The notes beneath the pieces were generated by a model, which had not been told where the DNA came from, searched no databases, and was given only the letters and a program-made list of their open reading frames with translations. A stretch of DNA of 64,000 nucleotides, from NCBI RefSeq assembly GCF_039538365.1, contig NZ_BAABCA010000004.1:62001-126000 (forward strand), written 5' to 3'. The DNA comes from Postechiella marina (GTDB lineage: Bacteria; Bacteroidota; Bacteroidia; Flavobacteriales; Flavobacteriaceae). Below are positions 1 through 8,576 of this stretch, in pieces (the stretch's first letter is position 1; each line of letters begins with the position of its first letter). Both the position numbers and the translations under genes were made by a program.

Positions 1-605
1 TGGCTGCTTATGGTGCAAAATTGGTGCTTACACCTAAAGAATTAGGTTTAGGTGGTACTATTGCCAAAGCAAACGAAATGGTTGCTAATAACAAAAATGC
101 ATGGATGCCTTCGCAATTTACAAACCAAGCCAATCCCGAAATACACCGTAATACAACAGCCTTAGAGGTTATAGAAGATTTTCCAGAAGGATTAGATTAC
201 CTAATTACAGGAGTTGGAACTGGAGGACACATAACTGGCATGTCTAACGTTTTAAAGAAAAAATATAAAAACCTAAAAGTACTTGCTGTAGAGCCAGATG
301 GATCGCCTATTATTTCTGGAGGCGAACCAGGACCACATCCTTTACAAGGTATTGGACCAGGTTTTTTCCCTGATGTATTTGACAAAAAGGCTATTGATGG
401 CGCTGTAAGAATTACTAAAGAGGAAGCTTTTGACGAAGTAAAAAACATAGCAAAAACAGAAGGTATATTAGTTGGTATTTCTACAGGAGCTTCTTTAGCA
501 GCGGTTAGAAAACAATTAGCTACTATAAATAGCGAAGCCACAATACTTACCATGAATTACGATACTGGAGAACGTTACCTATCTATAGACGGGCTTTTAT
601 CTTAA
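1..605 (+). CDS. cysK: Cysteine synthase (O-acetylserine sulfhydrylase), 3' part only
   Basis: PLP-dependent enzyme that makes L-cysteine from O-acetylserine and sulfide in the cytoplasm. The window starts inside the gene: the frame is open from base 3 (reading A-A-Y-G-A-K-L-V-L-T-P) and ends with TAA at 603-605, so about 200 C-terminal residues of a protein normally near 300 are present. The PLP phosphate-binding loop GVGTGGHITG and the family stretches PHPLQGIGPGF and GILVGISTGAS are visible; the PLP lysine lies outside the window. A strong terminator follows at 644-676. CysM rather than CysK cannot be fully excluded without the N-terminus. Confidence 0.9.
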   Translation, partial: AAYGAKLVLTPKELGLGGTIAKANEMVANNKNAWMPSQFTNQANPEIHRNTTALEVIEDFPEGLDYLITGVGTGGHITGMSNVLKKKYKNLKVLAVEPDGSPIISGGEPGPHPLQGIGPGFFPDVFDKKAIDGAVRITKEEAFDEVKNIAKTEGILVGISTGASLAAVRKQLATINSEATILTMNYDTGERYLSIDGLLS

Positions 606-643
606 AAGTTTTTAAGAATATATTTTAGACCTTAAATCTCATA

Positions 644-676
644 AAAAAAGCTTCCTAATTTTAGGAAGCTTTTTTT
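644..676. terminator. Bidirectional intrinsic terminator between cysK and yajC
   Basis: Inverted repeat AAGCTTCCTAA / TTAGGAAGCTT with a very short loop, flanked by A-tract on the left and T-tract on the right. It sits between two converging genes and has U-tracts on both transcripts, so it can stop both. Confidence 0.85.
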
Positions 677-694
677 TGTACAAATAAATTTGTT

Positions 695-985
695 TTATTT
701 TTTTGCAGGAGCGTTTAATTTTGCACTCATCTCCATAGAAATAGCAGACTTATCAAACTTTAATTTTCCAGACATTGTTTCTATAACACAAGTTCCATCT
801 TTATCATTAAGTTCTAAAACCTTACCGTGTAAACCACTTTTGGTAATTACTTTATCACCACGTTTTAACTCTTCTGCAAACTTCTTTTCTTTCTTAGCAC
901 GTTTCATTTGAGGTGCAATCATAAAGAAATACACGACTACAAACATTAAAATGAAGGGCAAAAATTGCCCAATACCTTCTCCCAT
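695..985 (-). CDS. yajC: Sec translocase accessory subunit YajC
   Basis: Small inner-membrane protein associated with SecDF in the Sec translocon. The 96-residue product has one N-terminal membrane segment (about residues 5-25, ending before MIAPQMKRAKKEKKF, the conserved YajC transition) followed by a basic cytoplasmic part with the family pattern LKRGDKVITKSGLHGKV. It is the last gene of a leftward group nusB - DUF1573 - yajC, with 21 bases between it and the DUF1573 gene. This gene order is familiar from other Flavobacteriia. Length is normal for the family. Confidence 0.93.
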   Translation of the reverse strand: MGEGIGQFLPFILMFVVVYFFMIAPQMKRAKKEKKFAEELKRGDKVITKSGLHGKVLELNDKDGTCVIETMSGKLKFDKSAISMEMSAKLNAPAKK

Positions 986-1006
986 TTTTATAGTTATTGT
1001 TGTTAG

Positions 1007-1492
1007 TTATTTTTTAGCAACTGGCGATGCAGAACCTCCAGCATTAGGATCTGCTTTTACAAAAGCTTTAATTTTTACAATCTCTGATCCTTTTTCTGTA
1101 TTAGCTGTTACCGTAATAGATTTTGTAATAGCACCGTTACCGCTACCATTATACTTTACAGTAAATTTACCAGAATCTCCTGGTAATAATGGCTCTCTAG
1201 ACCAATCTTTTGGTACAGTACAACCACACGTAGTAGCTATATTAGTTATTACTAATGGTGCAACACCTGTATTTTTATAGTTAAAGACTGTTTCTACTGA
1301 GTTTCCTTTTTCTATTTGACCAAAATCGTGCTCAGATGCTTCGAATTCAAGTACAGGAAATTTTGAAGAAACAGCATCTCTTGCAGCAGCTTCTGCCACA
1401 TTAGTTTCGTTTATTTTTTTTGTTGCATCTTCTTTGCAAGATGTAAATGCAATTAGGCAAACTGCGCTAAGGGTTAATGCTAATTTTTTCAT
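1007..1492 (-). CDS. DUF1573 lipoprotein
   Basis: The 161-residue product starts with a lipoprotein signal peptide whose lipobox F-T-S-C puts the lipidated cysteine at residue 20. Residues about 45-145 match the DUF1573 Ig-like domain: EHDFGQIEKG, FNYKNTGVAPLVITNI, TTCGCTVP, and LLPGDSGKFTVKYN. DUF1573 proteins are abundant in Bacteroidota and are predicted periplasmic or outer-membrane proteins; their biochemical role is not established. It has its own good -7 box at 1515-1522, so it may be transcribed both alone and with nusB. Confidence 0.9.
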   Translation of the reverse strand: MKKLALTLSAVCLIAFTSCKEDATKKINETNVAEAAARDAVSSKFPVLEFEASEHDFGQIEKGNSVETVFNYKNTGVAPLVITNIATTCGCTVPKDWSREPLLPGDSGKFTVKYNGSGNGAITKSITVTANTEKGSEIVKIKAFVKADPNAGGSASPVAKK

Positions 1493-1514
1493 GTTAAAGT
1501 TTTTTATTTGTTGG

Positions 1515-1522
1515 CAAAAATA
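1515..1522 (-). promoter_or_regulatory. Bacteroidota -7 box upstream of the DUF1573 gene
   Basis: On the minus strand the sequence reads TATTTTTG, a full match to TAnnTTTG, 23 bases upstream of the ATG at 1492. No clear -33 TTG is present at the usual distance. Confidence 0.5.
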
Positions 1523-1569
1523 ACAATATTTTAATCGTTTTAAAATTTTTATAATCTTCTTAACACAAA

Positions 1570-2514
1570 TTACATTAAGCCTCTTCCTATTTTATTCAAG
1601 GCATTATTGCTTTCGTATTCTTTTACCAATTTATCTAAAATTCCGTTTATAAAAATGCTACTTTTTGGAGTAGAGTATTCTTTCGCTATTTCTAAATATT
1701 CGTTAATAGTTACTTTTACAGGAATAGAACTAAAGTTTTTTAATTCGCAAATAGCCATTTGTAAAAGCACATAATCTACATTTGCAATACGGTCAGAATC
1801 CCAGTTTTTAGTTTTAGACTCTATTTCATTGTTTAATGCTGTTCTATTTAACAAGGTCTTTTTAAACAACTCTATAGCAAATTGTTTATCTTCTAAATCT
1901 TTGTATAACTTAGGTGTAAAGTGGCTATCTATAGATGTTGCTTTAGCTTTTCTAAGTAATTTTAAAATGGTAGTATTTACTGTTGGTAAATCGTCTAACC
2001 ATGTTAAGTTTTTATCTTCTATATAATCGTACAGCTTTTCGTTTGGTGCTATAATATCTTTAAAAATATCAACAATAAAATCTTTATCCTCCTTAAAATC
2101 AGACACCCTAGTTTGCATGTAATCTTTATACAAATCACTAGATACAATGGCTTTAAAAAGTACATCTATATACTCTTGATCTAGCTCCCAATTGTTAATT
2201 TGGTGGGTTTGTATGTCGTCTTCTAAATTAAAATTATCTTTTAATTTTTTTAACAACTCATTATTAATAAACTTTCTGTTTGGATTTTTATCTTCGGCAG
2301 TAGCCAAATGCTTTTTTTGCTTTTTTTCAATATCACTTTCTGCTCTTTTCTGAATTTCTATAAGAATAGATATTATTAACAAATACAGATTGTACATGTT
2401 ATCTATACTAAACAATAAAAATTTTTGGTTAGTACTAAAATCATCACTTTCACCTCCTTTAAAGGCATAAATGGTTTGCATTACTTTTACACGAATATGT
2501 CTTCTGTTTAGCAT
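1570..2514 (-). CDS. nusB: Transcription antitermination factor NusB
   Basis: NusB binds boxA RNA with NusE (S10) and supports antitermination, mainly of rRNA operons. The product is 314 residues, much longer than the ~140-residue proteobacterial protein; this is the usual size in Bacteroidota, where an N-terminal extension precedes the NusB helical domain. The start MLNRRHIRVKVMQTIYAF and the C-terminal VDYVLLQMAICELKNF and TINEYLEIAKEYSTPKSSIF are the recognisable NusB parts. It heads the leftward nusB - DUF1573 - yajC group and is divergent from the ABC exporter at 2753. A clear -7 box lies at 2566-2573. Confidence 0.92.
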   Translation of the reverse strand: MLNRRHIRVKVMQTIYAFKGGESDDFSTNQKFLLFSIDNMYNLYLLIISILIEIQKRAESDIEKKQKKHLATAEDKNPNRKFINNELLKKLKDNFNLEDDIQTHQINNWELDQEYIDVLFKAIVSSDLYKDYMQTRVSDFKEDKDFIVDIFKDIIAPNEKLYDYIEDKNLTWLDDLPTVNTTILKLLRKAKATSIDSHFTPKLYKDLEDKQFAIELFKKTLLNRTALNNEIESKTKNWDSDRIANVDYVLLQMAICELKNFSSIPVKVTINEYLEIAKEYSTPKSSIFINGILDKLVKEYESNNALNKIGRGLM

Positions 2515-2565
2515 AATTACAAAGAACTTTATATATATAAATTAAAGCGTTTTTACTTTCGAGTG

Positions 2566-2573
2566 CAAAAATA
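2566..2573 (-). promoter_or_regulatory. nusB promoter -7 box
   Basis: Minus-strand TATTTTTG, a full match to the TAnnTTTG consensus, about 52 bases upstream of the nusB start codon. Confidence 0.55.
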
Positions 2574-2722
2574 ATACTATTTTAAAAAACTACTTCATAT
2601 TCTTCATGTTATTATTCAATTACTTTACATTACATCTTAAAAGTTAAAAACACACTTCATACTTTAGGGTATATTTAACAATTGGAATAAGTATAGCCAA
2701 TACGTTTTTACTTTTAATACTT

Positions 2723-2730
2723 TATATTTG
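2723..2730 (+). promoter_or_regulatory. -7 box for the ABC exporter
   Basis: TATATTTG, a full match to TAnnTTTG, 22 bases before the ATG at 2753; the transcript leader would be only about 15 bases. No -33 TTG at the expected distance. Confidence 0.5.
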
Positions 2731-2752
2731 TGCCTATCTTTTAAACCCATAA

Positions 2753-4510
2753 ATGAAAGAATTAAAACACCTTAATAAATACTTTTTAAAATACAAAACA
2801 AACCTCTTAGCAGGCGTTGTAATTACTGTAATAGCAAGAATATTTATACTATTTACTCCGCGTTACGTAAAAGAAATTTTTCTAGTAATAGAAAAACGTA
2901 TGGCTGGCACTATTACCGAGGATGTTTTTAAAGCAGATTTAACTCAAGCCATTCTTTTTATTATTGGCGCATCTTTAATTGGAGCTTTACTTACCTTTTT
3001 TATGAGACAAGCCATAATTAATGTGTCGCGTTATATAGAGTTCGATTTAAAAAACGAAATATACGAGCAGTACCAAAAGCTCTCTTTAAACTTTTATAAA
3101 AAGAATAGAACTGGCGATTTAATGAATCGTATTAGCGAAGATGTTGGACGAGTACGCATGTATGCGGGGCCTGCAATTATGTACAGCATTAATACTATTA
3201 CGCTTTTTTTAATTGCTTTTATTTATATGTTTAACGAAGCTCCAAAACTAGCTTTTTACACTATTATACCTTTACCTATCTTATCTTTAGCTATTTATAA
3301 ACTTAGTAAAGAAATACATAGAAGAAGTACAATTGTACAAGAATATCTTTCTAAATTATCGACATACACACAAGAATCTTTTAGTGGTATTTCTGTAATA
3401 AAAGCCTATGGTATAGAACATCAAACCTCTACAAATTTTACAAACCTATCTGAAACAAGCAAACAAAAACAACTCAGTTTAGTTAAAGTACAGGCTTTCT
3501 TTTTTCCTATGATGATATTACTTATTGGAGCTAGTAATCTTTTAGTAATTTATATTGGAGGCATGCAATATATAAACGGAGAAATAAAGAGTTTAGGCAC
3601 CATTGCAGAGTTTATTATTTATGTAAATATGCTAACATGGCCAGTAGCAACCGTTGGTTGGGTTACCTCTATTATACAGCAAGCTGAAGCTTCGCAAAAA
3701 AGAATTAACGAGTTTTTACAAATTGAACCAGAAATTAGAAACACAACCAAAGAACACACAAAAATTACTGGCGACATTGCTTTTAATAATGTCTCTTTTA
3801 CTTATGATGATACTAATATTAAAGCTTTAAAAAATGTTAGTTTCTCTATAAACCATGGAGATACTTTGGCTATAATTGGAAAAACAGGTTCTGGAAAATC
3901 GACTATTTTAGATTTAATAGGTAGACTTTATGATATTGACTCAGGATCTCTTATTATTAACAATATAGAAATTGCAAAACACAACTTATCTGATTTAAGA
4001 AACCAAATTGGCTATGTACCACAAGATGCATTTCTTTTCTCTGATTCTATTAAAAACAACATTAAATTCGGGAAAGAAAACGCGACCGATGAGGAGGTAA
4101 TTAATGCTGCGAAAAATGCCCAAGTCCATAAAAACATTAAAAAGTTTAATAATGGATATGATACCGTTTTAGGAGAACGCGGTATTACACTTTCTGGAGG
4201 ACAAAAACAACGCGTTTCTATAGCTAGAGCGATTATAAAATCTCCAGAAATTTTATTATTCGACGATTGCTTGTCTGCTGTTGATACAGAAACAGAAGAA
4301 AAAATTCTTAAAAATTTAGCTAAAGTTTCGGCTAATAAAACAACTATTATAGTAAGTCACAGAATTTCTTCAGCTAAAAATGCTAATAAAATTATAGTTT
4401 TAGATAATGGAGAAATTGCACAAGAAGGCACGCACGACGATCTTATTAATATAGATGGATACTACAAACACCTATATTTAAAGCAGCTTAGCGAAACAGC
4501 ATCTAAATAA
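2753..4510 (+). CDS. ABC exporter, fused permease and ATPase (MsbA/MdlA type)
   Basis: The 585-residue half-transporter has an N-terminal six-helix exporter domain (about residues 15-320) and a C-terminal ATPase. Walker A GKTGSGKST, Q-loop, signature LSGGQKQR and an H-loop (VSHRIS) are all present. In Walker B (ILLFDDCLSAVD, Asp 504-505) the catalytic glutamate is replaced by aspartate, as in the degenerate sites of heterodimeric exporters such as MdlA/BmrC. The substrate (lipid, drug or peptide) is not indicated. The gene is monocistronic, divergent from nusB. A weak 7-bp hairpin with a T-rich tail follows at 4511-4541. Confidence 0.88.
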   Translation: MKELKHLNKYFLKYKTNLLAGVVITVIARIFILFTPRYVKEIFLVIEKRMAGTITEDVFKADLTQAILFIIGASLIGALLTFFMRQAIINVSRYIEFDLKNEIYEQYQKLSLNFYKKNRTGDLMNRISEDVGRVRMYAGPAIMYSINTITLFLIAFIYMFNEAPKLAFYTIIPLPILSLAIYKLSKEIHRRSTIVQEYLSKLSTYTQESFSGISVIKAYGIEHQTSTNFTNLSETSKQKQLSLVKVQAFFFPMMILLIGASNLLVIYIGGMQYINGEIKSLGTIAEFIIYVNMLTWPVATVGWVTSIIQQAEASQKRINEFLQIEPEIRNTTKEHTKITGDIAFNNVSFTYDDTNIKALKNVSFSINHGDTLAIIGKTGSGKSTILDLIGRLYDIDSGSLIINNIEIAKHNLSDLRNQIGYVPQDAFLFSDSIKNNIKFGKENATDEEVINAAKNAQVHKNIKKFNNGYDTVLGERGITLSGGQKQRVSIARAIIKSPEILLFDDCLSAVDTETEEKILKNLAKVSANKTTIIVSHRISSAKNANKIIVLDNGEIAQEGTHDDLINIDGYYKHLYLKQLSETASK

Positions 4511-4602
4511 ATGTAAGTCTCTAAAAAACTTCATCTTACATATTTTTATATTCATTTTTCTTCTATATTGTTATAAAATACAAAAAGAATCTGCAGGTTT
4601 TG

Positions 4603-4633
4603 TTGGTTTCTATATATTTTTTTTAGATTTTTG
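4603..4633 (+). promoter_or_regulatory. Possible promoter of the PUR-family gene
   Basis: TTG at 4603-4605, then 20 bases, then GATTTTTG at 4626-4633, one mismatch from TAnnTTTG. Spacing fits the Bacteroidota sigma-A pattern. Confidence 0.35.
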
Positions 4634-4688
4634 ATACAAATAATGATAATATTACAAATTCAATACAACTATGTATAATAATGATATG

Positions 4689-5075
4689 ATGGAGAAAGAG
4701 GAGATATTTTCTAAAGTATTAAGAGCTGGAAGACGTACTTATTTTTTTGATGTAAGAGCTACAAAAGCTGAAGATTATTACCTTACGATTACAGAGAGTA
4801 AAAAATTTACAAATGACGATGGATCTTTTCATTATAAAAAACATAAAATTTATATTTACAAAGAAGATTTTTCTGAGTTTAGAGAAATTCTTTCTGAAAT
4901 GACAGATTATATTATTCGCGAAAAAGGCGATGAAGTAATTAGTGAGCGCCATCAAAAAGATTTCAAAAAAGAATACAATAACAACGATGCTGTAACACCA
5001 ACAACTAACGAAATAGCTAAAGAAGATACACCATCTACAGATAATTTTACAGATATTAGCTTTGACGATATTTAG
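4689..5075 (+). CDS. PUR-family DNA/RNA-binding protein (DUF3276)
   Basis: Single-domain relative of Pur-alpha, a nucleic-acid-binding beta-alpha fold. The conserved start EEIFSKVLRAGRRTYFFDVR and the later YYLTITESKKF and FHYKKHKIYIYKEDF are typical of the Bacteroidota family. An ATG at 4671 would add six residues, but relatives begin at or next to the ATG at 4689, which is chosen here. The last ~35 residues are acidic/polar and probably disordered. The role in the cell is not known for this group; a nucleic-acid-binding regulator is likely. It is monocistronic with a strong terminator at 5096-5127. Confidence 0.88.
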   Translation: MEKEEIFSKVLRAGRRTYFFDVRATKAEDYYLTITESKKFTNDDGSFHYKKHKIYIYKEDFSEFREILSEMTDYIIREKGDEVISERHQKDFKKEYNNNDAVTPTTNEIAKEDTPSTDNFTDISFDDI

Positions 5076-5095
5076 TAACTAAGCGCAAAGATTTT

Positions 5096-5127
5096 AAAAC
5101 CATTACAGTAATTGTAATGGTTTTTTT
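5096..5127. terminator. Bidirectional terminator
   Basis: Twelve-base perfect stem AAAACCATTACA / TGTAATGGTTTT with a 5-base loop (GTAAT), flanked by A- and T-tracts. It separates the converging PUR-family and acyltransferase genes. Confidence 0.85.
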
Positions 5128-6157
5128 ATGCTTTTACAGCAAGTAAAGCAAAAAACAAAACCATAATTAAGTATGCCAAACTAAAAGTCCAACCTATTAG
5201 CACTAGTATAATTAACATAAGTAAAACCACCCAAATTGGCACTAATGTAATAGCTATTGCAAACCTAAAGGTATCTATAAATTCGTTTTCTTTTATTTTT
5301 GGTTTTGCAACAAATCTCCAACAAACGTAAGGTAAAATAAGGCATACTATAAGCAATACTTTAAACAGTGGCTTTACAAAAAGAGAGCTTTTTTCTTTCT
5401 TAAAACCGTCTACTTCAACACCTTTTAAAATAAACTTGTTTATAGCATTAGGGTTTAAAAAATTCGCTTTTTTTGTTTTTAAAACATTTAAAATTTTATT
5501 GTAATTTTCTACTGGAATATGAGTTGTAAGCAATTTTAATTCATTAAAAACAGTTGCTTTTAAAGCTGATGCTGCTTTATTTTTATTTGAAATATCTATG
5601 TCTTTTAAAGCTATTGGCTTACCGTAAATAACAGTACAACTATCTCCAAAACAAGTTGGTTTTTTATAATTTAAACCTATAGGAATAATTTGTAAATCTG
5701 TTTCTGGAAAACGCTCTAAAGTTTCGAATACAACCCTTGTAAAACCTCTACTTAGTGGTCGCACTGTTCTTTTTAAACTATGATTTCCCTCTGGAAAAAC
5801 ACCTAAAGATTCGCCAGAATGCAATAAAGAGCCACTAGTTTCAAAAATTTCTTTATTATTTTTAATAGTAGACCAGCCATCTCTTACTCGGTACACGGGT
5901 AATAATTGTAAACCCTTTAAAAATTTACTCACAAAATCACTTTTAAAAACTCCTGCTCTTGTTAAAAAATATGGCATTAAATTGCAACTAGTTACTATTA
6001 ACAAAGGATCTAATAATGCATTTTGGTGGTTAGACAAAAATAAAACAGGCTTATCCTTGGGTATATATTTTGCATTAATAACCTTTATGTTTTTATAATA
6101 AAAAAACAATCCTAATTTTATATAAAAACGTACGCTATGTAACCAAATGTTTTTCAA
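5126..6157 (-). CDS. Lysophospholipid acyltransferase family protein (PlsC-like)
   Basis: Membrane-bound glycerolipid acyltransferase. The active-site motif NHQNALLD lies at residues 43-50 and the second substrate motif GVFPEGNHS near residue 119. The spacing in the first motif is H-x5-D instead of the usual H-x4-D; I recall the same spacing in Gpt2/Sct1-like acyltransferases, so it is probably a subfamily trait. There are C-terminal membrane helices (about residues 262-283 and 297-341). The exact substrate (glycerol-3-phosphate, lysophosphatidic acid or another) is not resolved. It is the last gene of csaA - symporter - acyltransferase, 11 bases after the symporter gene. Confidence 0.85.
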   Translation of the reverse strand: MKNIWLHSVRFYIKLGLFFYYKNIKVINAKYIPKDKPVLFLSNHQNALLDPLLIVTSCNLMPYFLTRAGVFKSDFVSKFLKGLQLLPVYRVRDGWSTIKNNKEIFETSGSLLHSGESLGVFPEGNHSLKRTVRPLSRGFTRVVFETLERFPETDLQIIPIGLNYKKPTCFGDSCTVIYGKPIALKDIDISNKNKAASALKATVFNELKLLTTHIPVENYNKILNVLKTKKANFLNPNAINKFILKGVEVDGFKKEKSSLFVKPLFKVLLIVCLILPYVCWRFVAKPKIKENEFIDTFRFAIAITLVPIWVVLLMLIILVLIGWTFSLAYLIMVLFFALLAVKA

Positions 6158-6168
6158 AAATTTTTATT

Positions 6169-7065
6169 TTAATTCCCCTTATTAGACCAATAAAAAGCTA
6201 ATAACAAACCAGAAACAATGTGCCAAATACCCCAAAAGGCAGCAAGTATAGCCATTCCTCCTAAACCATCAAAAAAAGTAAAAATAAGCAACAATCCAAG
6301 CCCCGAATTTTGAATTCCTGTTTCTATAACTAAGGTTTTCTCTTCTTTAAAAGGTAACCTAAATAGTTTAGCAACGCCCAAACCTAAAAGAATGGCAAGT
6401 ACATTATGAGAAATACCAATTAATAACACCCTATCTATATAATCGCTAAACACATCTATATTGTTAAAAAGAGCAATACAAACTATAACGCCGAATATTA
6501 AAATGGATAATGGTTTTAATATTTGTGATAATATATTTGCCCACTTTATATTAATATGCCTTATAAACATACCTAATATTAAAGGTACACCCAAAATTAA
6601 AACTACAAGTTTAAGCAACTCAAAAGGGTTTAGAGCTACGTCTTTTAAAATAGAGGATGTAGGTTGATATAAACTACCGTAAAACTGAAAATTAAAAGGC
6701 GTCATAAAAACAGCAAAAAAAGTGGCGAATGCTGTTAAACTAACAGACATAGCTGTATTGCCTTTAGCCAAATGCGTCATAAAATTAGAAATATTTCCGC
6801 CAGGACAGGCTGCAACCATTATCATTCCTAGAGCTATACTTGGTTGTGGGTTTAACACCAATACAAAAAGAAATGTTACAAAAGGCAGTAATATAAATTG
6901 CGATAAAAAACCTACTAGAAGCAGTTTAGGCTTTTTAAACAATAGCTTAAAATCTTTGGTAGAAATACCTAGAGCAACACCCAACATAACCACAGCTAGC
7001 GCAATATTTAAAACCCAAAGACTATTGGTAGAAAAATTAATATTAACGGTATCGAGTTCTTGCAT
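6169..7065 (-). CDS. Bile acid:sodium symporter family protein
   Basis: A 298-residue polytopic membrane protein with about 8-10 helices. The family signatures ACPGGNISNFMTHLAKGN and IETGIQNSGLGLLL are clear; these correspond to the sodium- and substrate-binding crossover segments of the SBF/BASS superfamily. In bacteria such proteins transport various organic anions and the substrate is unknown here. It lies 3 bases after csaA and 11 bases before the acyltransferase, so the three are probably one transcript. Confidence 0.87.
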   Translation of the reverse strand: MQELDTVNINFSTNSLWVLNIALAVVMLGVALGISTKDFKLLFKKPKLLLVGFLSQFILLPFVTFLFVLVLNPQPSIALGMIMVAACPGGNISNFMTHLAKGNTAMSVSLTAFATFFAVFMTPFNFQFYGSLYQPTSSILKDVALNPFELLKLVVLILGVPLILGMFIRHINIKWANILSQILKPLSILIFGVIVCIALFNNIDVFSDYIDRVLLIGISHNVLAILLGLGVAKLFRLPFKEEKTLVIETGIQNSGLGLLLIFTFFDGLGGMAILAAFWGIWHIVSGLLLAFYWSNKGN

Positions 7066-7068
7066 TAT

Positions 7069-7404
7069 CTAGCTTACAGAAACTCCATTCTTTACACGTT
7101 TTTCTGGATTTAGTAAAATAACATCTTTTCCACTTACAGCGCCAAGCACTAAGCATTCGCTCATAAATTTTGCTATTTGCTTACTAGGAAAATTTACAAC
7201 TGCTATTATTTGCTTATTTAACAAGTCTGTTTTAGAGTATAAAGTGGTTATTTGTGCAGAAGATTTTTTAACACCTAAATCTCCAAAATCTATAATTAAT
7301 TGATATGCAGGATTTCTAGCTTCAGGAAAATCGTTTACTTCAATTATAGTTCCAACTCTTAAGTCGGTTTTAGAAAAATCTTCGAATGTTATCGTTTTTG
7401 TCAT
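7069..7404 (-). CDS. csaA: tRNA-binding protein, CsaA family
   Basis: A stand-alone OB-fold tRNA-binding domain of 111 residues, the size of Bacillus CsaA, which has chaperone-like activity and binds tRNA. The pattern FSKTDLRVGTIIEVNDFPEA at the start and NFPSKQIAKFMSECLVLG near residue 80 is diagnostic. It is the first gene of a short leftward operon and is divergent from the thioredoxin-like gene at 7530. Confidence 0.9.
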   Translation of the reverse strand: MTKTITFEDFSKTDLRVGTIIEVNDFPEARNPAYQLIIDFGDLGVKKSSAQITTLYSKTDLLNKQIIAVVNFPSKQIAKFMSECLVLGAVSGKDVILLNPEKRVKNGVSVS

Positions 7405-7506
7405 CCTTAAAAATACAATTTACACCTTTAAATATAAATAGAACTACTAAAAATTTTATCAAAAAAAATTAAAATAAATTTAAGACAAGGTTCTTCCTAA
7501 TTTTAC

Positions 7507-7514
7507 GAACTTTG
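7507..7514 (+). promoter_or_regulatory. Possible -7 box (GAACTTTG)
   Basis: Resembles TAnnTTTG with one mismatch. It overlaps the TTG at 7512 that would be an upstream start for the following gene, which argues for the ATG at 7530 with a very short leader. Confidence 0.3.
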
Positions 7515-7529
7515 TATAAAACTAATAAA

Positions 7530-8087
7530 ATGGCAAGAACATCTTCTAACATGCTTCCTCTGGGCACTGTAGCTCCAACTTTTAATTTATTAGATACTGT
7601 ATCTAATAAAGCACGTTCTCTAGATAGTTTAAAAGGAAGTAAAGGTACCGTTATTATGTTTATTTGTAACCATTGCCCTTTTGTTATACATGTAAATTCT
7701 ACTTTAGTTAAAATTGCTAACGCTTATGCAGGTAAAGGCATAAGTTTTATTGCTATTTCTAGTAATGATGCTATAAATTACCCCCAAGATAGCCCAGAAA
7801 AAATGACTATTCATGCTAAAACGGAAAATTATCCTTTTCCTTATTTATATGATAAAACACAAAATGTAGCAAAAGCCTATGATGCTGCTTGTACTCCTGA
7901 TTTTTATATTTTTGATTCTGAGTTAAAACTAACTTATAGAGGGCAATTAGATAATTCTAGACCAGGCAATGGTTTTCCTTGCACAGGAGCAGATGTAACA
8001 CATGCTTTAAATTGTTTATTAGAGAACAAAACAAACAGTAACACACAAAACCCAAGTATTGGTTGTGGTATTAAGTGGATTAATTAG
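7530..8087 (+). CDS. Thioredoxin-like redoxin (AhpC/TSA superfamily)
   Basis: Cytoplasmic thioredoxin-fold protein, about 185 residues from the ATG at 7530 (a TTG at 7512 overlaps a probable promoter). The redox motif C-N-H-C lies at residues 46-49 in VIMFICNHCPFVIHV. Downstream features include FIAISSNDAINYPQDS and a cis-proline-type segment CTPDFYIFD, as in the one-domain peroxiredoxin-like family common in marine bacteria. There is no signal peptide. Its last four bases overlap the converging GNAT gene, leaving no space for a separate terminator. Confidence 0.85.
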   Translation: MARTSSNMLPLGTVAPTFNLLDTVSNKARSLDSLKGSKGTVIMFICNHCPFVIHVNSTLVKIANAYAGKGISFIAISSNDAINYPQDSPEKMTIHAKTENYPFPYLYDKTQNVAKAYDAACTPDFYIFDSELKLTYRGQLDNSRPGNGFPCTGADVTHALNCLLENKTNSNTQNPSIGCGIKWIN

Positions 8088-8569
8088 CGAAGTTTTAATT
8101 GCCAAAAAGCAACATCTAGCCAAGTATCGAATTTACGTCCTACTGCTTTAAAATGAGCAACTTGCTCAAAACCAAATTTTTGATGTAATTTAACACTAGC
8201 ATTATTTGGCAGTGTTAACCCGCCTAAAACCACATGGTAATCTTCTTGCTTAAACAAGCGCAATAATTCTTGATATAACTTTGTGCCTATTTGTTTACCA
8301 TGAACTCCGTTTTTAACATAAACCGTAGACTCTACTGTTTGTTTATAGGCTGGTTTTGGTCGCCATTTACTACCGTAAGCATAACCTAAAACTTGATTAT
8401 CTTCTTCAAAAACAATAAACGGATAATCGTTATTAATTCGGGTTACTTTTTCGGTAAAAGTACTTAAAGAAAGAGGTTCTATATCAAAAGTAACAATAGA
8501 ATTTAACACATAGTAATTGTAAATATCTAATAGCTGTTTTATATCTTTTTTGTTAAAATCCCTAATCAT
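8084..8569 (-). CDS. GNAT N-acetyltransferase, phosphinothricin-acetyltransferase-like
   Basis: The 161-residue product matches the Pat/YwnH group of GNAT enzymes: start IRDFNKKDIKQLLDIYNYYV, the YAYGSKWRPKPAYKQTVESTVYV strand region (residues about 69-91), the acetyl-CoA loop HGKQIGTKLY (about 94-103) and the end HQKFGFEQVAHFKAVG. Members acetylate small amines such as methionine sulfoximine or phosphinothricin. It lies 7 bases after the DinB-type gene and is probably co-transcribed with it. Confidence 0.82.
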   Translation of the reverse strand: MIRDFNKKDIKQLLDIYNYYVLNSIVTFDIEPLSLSTFTEKVTRINNDYPFIVFEEDNQVLGYAYGSKWRPKPAYKQTVESTVYVKNGVHGKQIGTKLYQELLRLFKQEDYHVVLGGLTLPNNASVKLHQKFGFEQVAHFKAVGRKFDTWLDVAFWQLKLR

Positions 8570-8576
8570 AAAATGA

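Noticed and set aside
197..553. Minus-strand open frame of 118 codons inside cysK
   Set aside because: It is the antisense shadow of a clearly recognised cysteine synthase, with low-complexity composition and no domain.
4511..4541. ATGTAAG/CTTACAT hairpin after the ABC exporter
   Set aside because: Seven-base stem with a 17-base loop and an interrupted T-rich tail; too weak to list as a terminator.
6722..7072. Plus-strand open frame of 116 codons
   Set aside because: Antisense to the bile-acid-type symporter, whose family motifs are on the other strand.
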